From NCBI GenBank assembly GCA_963560245.1, contig CAUWNS010000046.1:1-9813 (forward strand): a stretch of DNA of 9,813 bases. The letters are read 5' to 3'. Positions 7,125 to 9,813 of the stretch are shown here, in pieces. The translations under genes and the position numbers were made by a program. Each line of letters opens with the position of its first letter. The stretch's first letter is position 1. Origin of the DNA: Pseudoruminococcus_B sp937901805 (GTDB lineage: Bacteria > Bacillota > Clostridia > Oscillospirales > Ruminococcaceae). The notes below the pieces were generated by a model. It did no database searches. It had not been told where the DNA came from and worked only from the letters and a program-made list of their open reading frames with translations.

Positions 7125-7138
7125 TTGCCTTTTGGCAA
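7125..7138 (-). promoter_or_regulatory. Small dyad in the leader of the minus-strand operon
   Basis: TTGCC (7125-7129) and GGCAA (7134-7138) pair around a T4/A4 loop. In the minus-strand transcript this is a small hairpin a few bases 5' of the DUF951 ribosome binding site. The right half overlaps the -35 box of the plus-strand promoter, so it could be an operator instead. Function not established. Confidence 0.4.
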
Positions 7139-7160
7139 AATCAATCCTTTATATTATACA
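7132..7160 (+). promoter_or_regulatory. Candidate promoter for the unknown-protein/S1 unit
   Basis: The -35 box TTGGCA (7132-7137) and -10 box TATACA (7155-7160) are spaced by 17 bases. The predicted start near 7167 leaves a leader of about 75 bases before the ATG at 7243. Its -10 box overlaps that of the opposing promoter, so the two cannot easily be opened at once by two polymerases. Confidence 0.55.
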
Positions 7161-7181
7161 TCTTTTGTATAGGAAAGGCAA
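7153..7181 (-). promoter_or_regulatory. Promoter of the DUF951-prfA-Sua5-coaE-transglycosylase-M18 operon
   Basis: On the minus strand the -35 box TTGCCT (7176-7181) and a consensus -10 TATAAT (7153-7158) are exactly 17 bases apart. The predicted start near 7146 gives a leader of about 40 bases. No other convincing promoter or terminator is seen inside the six-gene run. Confidence 0.75.
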
Positions 7182-7242
7182 TTATTTTCTCTCATACTAC
7201 AGACAGTTTCAACCACACTAAACAGGGAGGTGAATCTTTAAA

Positions 7243-7626
7243 ATGCTTCATGAAACCATTGCCTATTTTGAAAACATTGACATAGCGGAGCTTGCAGTAC
7301 GAAGGCTACGTGAAACCAATGCAAAAATCAGTAAAATCATGCTACAGGCAGACCATGTAGAAGTACCGGAAGACTACGACTACCGTGCAGTACAAAAAGT
7401 TTCCTATCCTGTTTACGTCTCTGCATTGGGGTTTGGTTCCAGCCCGTTTACCGCAAATATCTATTCCCCGGTTCCGCCCTCTTTATATCCAAAACTTCCA
7501 GAGGAATACAACCGGGAGGATAACCACCGCAAAACCGCAGTGATGCATGTGTTTTCTGATTCCAAATATGACAGTACCGTGGACAACTGCCTGAGAAATC
7601 ACGGCGCTTTCCATATTGTTCACTAA
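7243..7626 (+). CDS. Protein of unknown function, possibly YflT-like fold
   Basis: This complete 127-residue soluble protein has no signal peptide or membrane segment. I do not recognise a named family. The N-terminus (AYFENIDIAELAVRRLRE, about 7-24) looks like the first strand and helix of small stress proteins of the YflT/17M type. The end (VMHVFSDSKY...CLRNHGAFHIVH, 100-127) looks like a matching strand, helix and GA-turn strand. Between them is a proline- and tyrosine-rich linker (YSPVPPSLYPKLPEEY, 74-89). The real coding status is supported by GGGAGGTGA nine bases before the ATG and by the promoter upstream. It is 79 bases upstream of the S1-domain gene with no terminator between, so they are probably co-transcribed. 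The fold comparison is inference. Confidence 0.8.
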   Translation: MLHETIAYFENIDIAELAVRRLRETNAKISKIMLQADHVEVPEDYDYRAVQKVSYPVYVSALGFGSSPFTANIYSPVPPSLYPKLPEEYNREDNHRKTAVMHVFSDSKYDSTVDNCLRNHGAFHIVH

Positions 7627-7650
7627 AACCTGAAAAGCATACTTCTAATT

Positions 7651-7698
7651 CCCGTTTTCCAGTTCATATACATTACAACGGACCAGAAAACGGGAGGT
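7651..7698 (+). promoter_or_regulatory. Hairpin overlapping the S1-gene ribosome binding site
   Basis: CCCGTTTTC (7651-7659) is a perfect inverted repeat of GAAAACGGG (7686-7694), with 26 bases between. The last three bases of the right arm are the first three of the Shine-Dalgarno GGGAGGT (7692-7698) that serves the ATG at 7706. There is no T-tract after it, so it is not a terminator. Pairing would hinder ribosome access, so a translational switch is a reasonable reading, untested. Confidence 0.5.
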
Positions 7699-7705
7699 AA
7701 GAAAG

Positions 7706-8632
7706 ATGTTTAAGTATCAACCAGAAGGCTTATTGATAGACAATATGGAAAACAAAAAAGCTCTTGCAAACATGGCTTCCCTGAACGAAGCCATGCAGCA
7801 AAAACGTGTTTTGGAGGCACGCGCCCTGCTTTGCGACGCGCAGCACAACCTGATTGTCGATTTAGGATGCTGCAAAGGGATAATCCCACGTACAGAAGGG
7901 GCAATCGGCGTTTCAGACGGTTCCACCCGCGACATTGCCATTATATCCCGTGTTGGAAAACCGGTATGTTTCCATGTAACCGAATTGACGGAAGACGAAC
8001 AGCAAAACCCCATCGCCCTGCTTTCCAGGCGATCCGTACAGGAGCTTTGCTGTTCGCAATACATAGATTCCCTGATTCCCGGGGACATCATTGACGCCAG
8101 GGTCACCCATCTGGAACCTTTTGGCTGCTTTGTCGACATCGGCTGCGGGATTTCCTCCATGATTCCAATTGATTCCATTTCTGTTTCCCGTATCGCACAT
8201 CCCTGCGATCGCTTTAAAGTTGGGCAGGATATCCGCGCTGTCGTAAAGGCTGTAGATCAAACCGGGCGGGTATTCCTCAGTCACAAAGAGCTGCTCGGCA
8301 CCTGGGAAGAAAATGCCGCGCTGTTTTCCCCCGGAGAAACGGTCGCAGGTATCATCCGCTCTGTAGAGGACTACGGCGCTTTTGTAGAGCTGACCCCAAA
8401 CCTCGCCGGGCTGGCGGAACCAAGGGAAGGAATCCATCCGGGACAATATGCCTCCGTCTACATCAAAAGCCTGATTCCGGACAGAATGAAAGTGAAACTT
8501 ATCATTGTAGACGCCTTTGACGCGGAATACGACGTCCTGGAACCGGAATATTTTTTTACTGGGGAACATATGCAGGAATGGAAATATTCCCCGGAAGGCT
8601 GTGAAAAAATAATCGAGAGTAAATTTGAATAG
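7706..8632 (+). CDS. Protein with three S1 RNA-binding domains
   Basis: This 308-residue cytosolic protein has a divergent first S1-like domain (about 33-108, with KGIIPR.E and a conserved RDIAIISRVGKPVCF segment), a clear second one (about 124-195: PGDIIDARVTHLEPFGCFVDIG...VFLSHKELLGTWEENA) and a third (about 207-270: PGETVAGIIRSVEDYGAFVELT). The tail to 308 is acidic and not assigned. The LLGTWEENAA linker between domains is typical of ribosomal protein S1. The protein is much shorter than E. coli S1 (six domains) and is likely an RNA-binding accessory factor rather than the main S1. Related proteins are common in Oscillospirales-type Clostridia, as far as I recall. The start has GGGAGGTAAG seven bases upstream, and a terminator follows the stop. 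Confidence 0.9.
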   Translation: MFKYQPEGLLIDNMENKKALANMASLNEAMQQKRVLEARALLCDAQHNLIVDLGCCKGIIPRTEGAIGVSDGSTRDIAIISRVGKPVCFHVTELTEDEQQNPIALLSRRSVQELCCSQYIDSLIPGDIIDARVTHLEPFGCFVDIGCGISSMIPIDSISVSRIAHPCDRFKVGQDIRAVVKAVDQTGRVFLSHKELLGTWEENAALFSPGETVAGIIRSVEDYGAFVELTPNLAGLAEPREGIHPGQYASVYIKSLIPDRMKVKLIIVDAFDAEYDVLEPEYFFTGEHMQEWKYSPEGCEKIIESKFE

Positions 8633-8638
8633 AAAAGG

Positions 8639-8665
8639 CCCGGTCATACCGGGTTTTCTTTTTGT
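8639..8665 (+). terminator. Rho-independent terminator after the S1-domain gene
   Basis: CCCGGT (8639-8644), loop CAT and ACCGGG (8648-8653) are followed by TTTTCTTTTT. It starts six bases after the S1-gene stop and ends about 20 bases before the next promoter. Confidence 0.85.
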
Positions 8666-8685
8666 ATTGAAATTATTTTTCCCTC

Positions 8686-8716
8686 TTGACTTAGAGCCCG
8701 CTTTAAGGAGTACACT
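8686..8716 (+). promoter_or_regulatory. MerR-family-type promoter/operator of the DUF362 gene
   Basis: The -35 box TTGACT (8686-8691) and -10 box TACACT (8711-8716) are 19 bases apart, too far for efficient use by RNA polymerase alone. The spacer region holds the dyad CTTAGAG-CCCG-CTTTAAG (8690-8707), six of seven positions symmetric. A long spacer with a dyad inside is the hallmark of promoters activated by MerR-family regulators through DNA twisting. The dyad is one base from the AdhR-type consensus CTTAAAG-N4-6-CTTTAAG as I remember it. A TATAAT at 8718-8723 has no -35 box at 16-18 bases. The regulator gene is not in the window. Confidence 0.7.
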
Positions 8717-8771
8717 TTATAATAAGAGTTTATCAGAAGATAGACGAATGATACCAGAAGGAGGCATATTC

Positions 8772-9650
8772 ATGAAATCCAAAGTCTATTTTACAAAAGA
8801 AATCACGCCCCAGAGCCTGATTAAAATTTATGAGGCGCTTGGCGTTTCCCTTCCCGGAAAAGTTGCCGTCAAAATTTCTACTGGGGAGCCGGGCGGACAC
8901 AATTTCCTCAATCCAAACCTGATCAAAGATCTGGTTTCCAAACTGAATGGAACCATTGTAGAATGCTGTGCTGCATACGGCGGTAAACGCATGGATCCCA
9001 AAGATCACTGGAAAACCATAGAAGACCATGGATTTCAGGCCATTGCACCCTGTGATATTATGGATGAAGAGGGGGAAATGGAAATCCCCGTACAGGGAGG
9101 ATTCCATCTGAAAACCAATTTGGTGGGAAAAAACCTAAAAAACTACAATTCCATTTTGATACTCTCCCATTTTAAGGGACATGCTATGGGCGGCTTTGGA
9201 GGAGCGCTCAAAAACATGAGTATCGGCACTGGTTCCTCCAACGGAAAGGCAAACATCCACACAGCCGGGCTGACCAGCGATCCGGCAAAGCTGTGGGATA
9301 ATCTGCCGGAACAGGACAAGTTCCTGGAATCGATGGCAGACGCCTGCAAAGCGATCGTCGACTACATGGGAAAAGAAAACATTGTCTATATCAATGTGGC
9401 AAACAACCTCTCCATCGACTGTGACTGTGATTCCAACCCCCACGATCCGGAGATGGAAGACATCGGTATTTTTGCGTCCCTGGATCCAGTTGCCCTGGAT
9501 CAGGCCTGCTATGATGCAGTTGTCCATTCCCCAGATTCCGGAAAAACTTCCCTCATTGAACGGATGGATTCCAGGCACGCAATCCATACAGTAGAAGCCT
9601 CTGCGCAGCTTGGCCTTGGCAGCAGGGAATACGAATTTGTTGAAATGTAA
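8772..9650 (+). CDS. DUF362 domain-containing protein
   Basis: This 292-residue protein matches DUF362 along its length: KVAVKISTGEPGGHNFLNPNLI (30-51), the LSHFKGHAMGGFGGALKNMSIG block (131-152), and the DCDCDSNPHDPEMEDIGIFASLDPVALDQACYD region (216-248). The family is widespread in anaerobes and poorly understood. Many members carry a C-terminal 2x[4Fe-4S] ferredoxin domain, but this one ends without any CxxCxxCxxxC cluster, so it is a stand-alone version. Cys66-67, Cys94, Cys217, Cys219 and Cys246 are the cysteines I can see, and some could bind a metal. The frame is open from 8625, but that start lies inside the preceding terminator. The ATG at 8772 has AGAAGGAGG seven bases upstream and follows the promoter. 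Single-gene unit. Biochemical function not known. Confidence 0.92.
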   Translation: MKSKVYFTKEITPQSLIKIYEALGVSLPGKVAVKISTGEPGGHNFLNPNLIKDLVSKLNGTIVECCAAYGGKRMDPKDHWKTIEDHGFQAIAPCDIMDEEGEMEIPVQGGFHLKTNLVGKNLKNYNSILILSHFKGHAMGGFGGALKNMSIGTGSSNGKANIHTAGLTSDPAKLWDNLPEQDKFLESMADACKAIVDYMGKENIVYINVANNLSIDCDCDSNPHDPEMEDIGIFASLDPVALDQACYDAVVHSPDSGKTSLIERMDSRHAIHTVEASAQLGLGSREYEFVEM

Positions 9651-9672
9651 ACAATAGTTTTTTTCAAAAAAT

Positions 9673-9700
9673 CCGGGAGAGATCCTCTCCCGGGTTTTTA
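9673..9700. terminator. Bidirectional rho-independent terminator between convergent genes
   Basis: CCGGGAGAG (9673-9681), loop ATC and CTCTCCCGG (9685-9693) form a perfect 9-bp stem. On the plus strand it is followed by GTTTTTA, and on the minus strand by ATTTTTTG. It ends the DUF362 gene and lies directly after the stop (9698-9700) of the gene entering from the right. Confidence 0.9.
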
Positions 9701-9813
9701 TACTCTTTCTAAAAGGGCAACCGTCTCGTCGTGATTTCCATCAACCCGGGAATTTCCGTCAGGCGTGTATTCCGTCGTTTCGAGGCGGTTGAACTCGTTG
9801 ATGCCGAGCACGT
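9698..9813 (-). CDS. 3' end of an unidentified gene entering from the right edge
   Basis: On the minus strand a frame is open from the window edge to a TAA at 9698-9700 and gives 37 residues, beginning VLGINEFNRLETTEY and ending HDETVALLERV. Its stop sits immediately beside the bidirectional terminator, as expected for a real convergent gene, and no start site is needed within the window. The codon choice looks like that of its neighbours. The sequence is acidic and I recognise no family. It is the true C-terminus of a longer protein rather than a short gene, by inference. Confidence 0.6.
   Translation of the reverse strand, partial: VLGINEFNRLETTEYTPDGNSRVDGNHDETVALLERV

Noticed and set aside
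7913..8647. A 244-residue minus-strand open frame opposite the S1-domain gene
   Set aside because: Shadow frame: it would begin inside the terminator and has no ribosome binding site or recognisable domain.
8625..8771. Longer DUF362 protein beginning at 8625
   Set aside because: The extension overlaps the S1-gene stop, runs through the terminator and the promoter/operator, and is not family-like.

Overview
The window reads as an ordinary chromosomal stretch of a Clostridia-class Firmicute with mid-range GC. An Oscillospirales-type gut anaerobe is my best guess. The evidence is the gene content (DUF951 protein, lineage-type three-domain S1 protein, M18 aminopeptidase, DUF362 protein), strong AGGAGG-type ribosome binding sites, sigma-A-like promoters with 17-bp spacers, and compact hairpin/T-tract terminators. 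No rRNA, tRNA, CRISPR array, insertion sequence or prophage is visible. The organism call is inference. No gene-free stretch exceeds 300 bases.

Layout: (1) At the left edge is the 3' end of an unidentified plus-strand gene (1-197), followed six bases later by an omega-amidase (Nit2)-type nitrilase (204-1028). A terminator at 1042-1080 ends this block. (2) Convergent to it is a solitary D12-class DNA adenine methyltransferase (1079-1927, minus) with its own promoter at 1980-2008. (3) A minus-strand run of six genes goes from a promoter at 7153-7181 to a near-perfect palindromic terminator at 2023-2056. In transcription order it is DUF951 zinc-ribbon-like protein, prfA (RF1), Sua5/TsaC (t6A synthesis), coaE (dephospho-CoA kinase), membrane-anchored lytic transglycosylase, M18 aminopeptidase. 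Gaps are short and coaE/transglycosylase overlap by ATGA, so I read this as one housekeeping operon joining translation, cofactor synthesis and wall/peptide turnover. (4) Divergent from it, and sharing one compact control region with facing, overlapping -10 boxes, are a 127-residue protein of unknown function (7243-7626) and a 308-residue protein with three S1 RNA-binding domains (7706-8632). A 9-bp inverted repeat in the gap between them can mask part of the S1 gene's ribosome binding site. (5) A DUF362 protein (8772-9650) follows behind a promoter with a 19-bp spacer and an internal dyad of the MerR-family type. A bidirectional terminator (9673-9700) separates it from the 3' end of an unidentified minus-strand gene that runs off the right edge.

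The most interesting points are the MerR-type (AdhR-like) operator in front of a DUF362 gene, the ribosome-binding-site-masking hairpin before the S1-domain gene, the mirrored control region between the housekeeping operon and the unknown/S1 pair, and the orphan adenine methyltransferase with no restriction partner in view. I found no convincing wholly new multi-gene system. The unknown-protein/S1 pair is the best candidate for undescribed biology.
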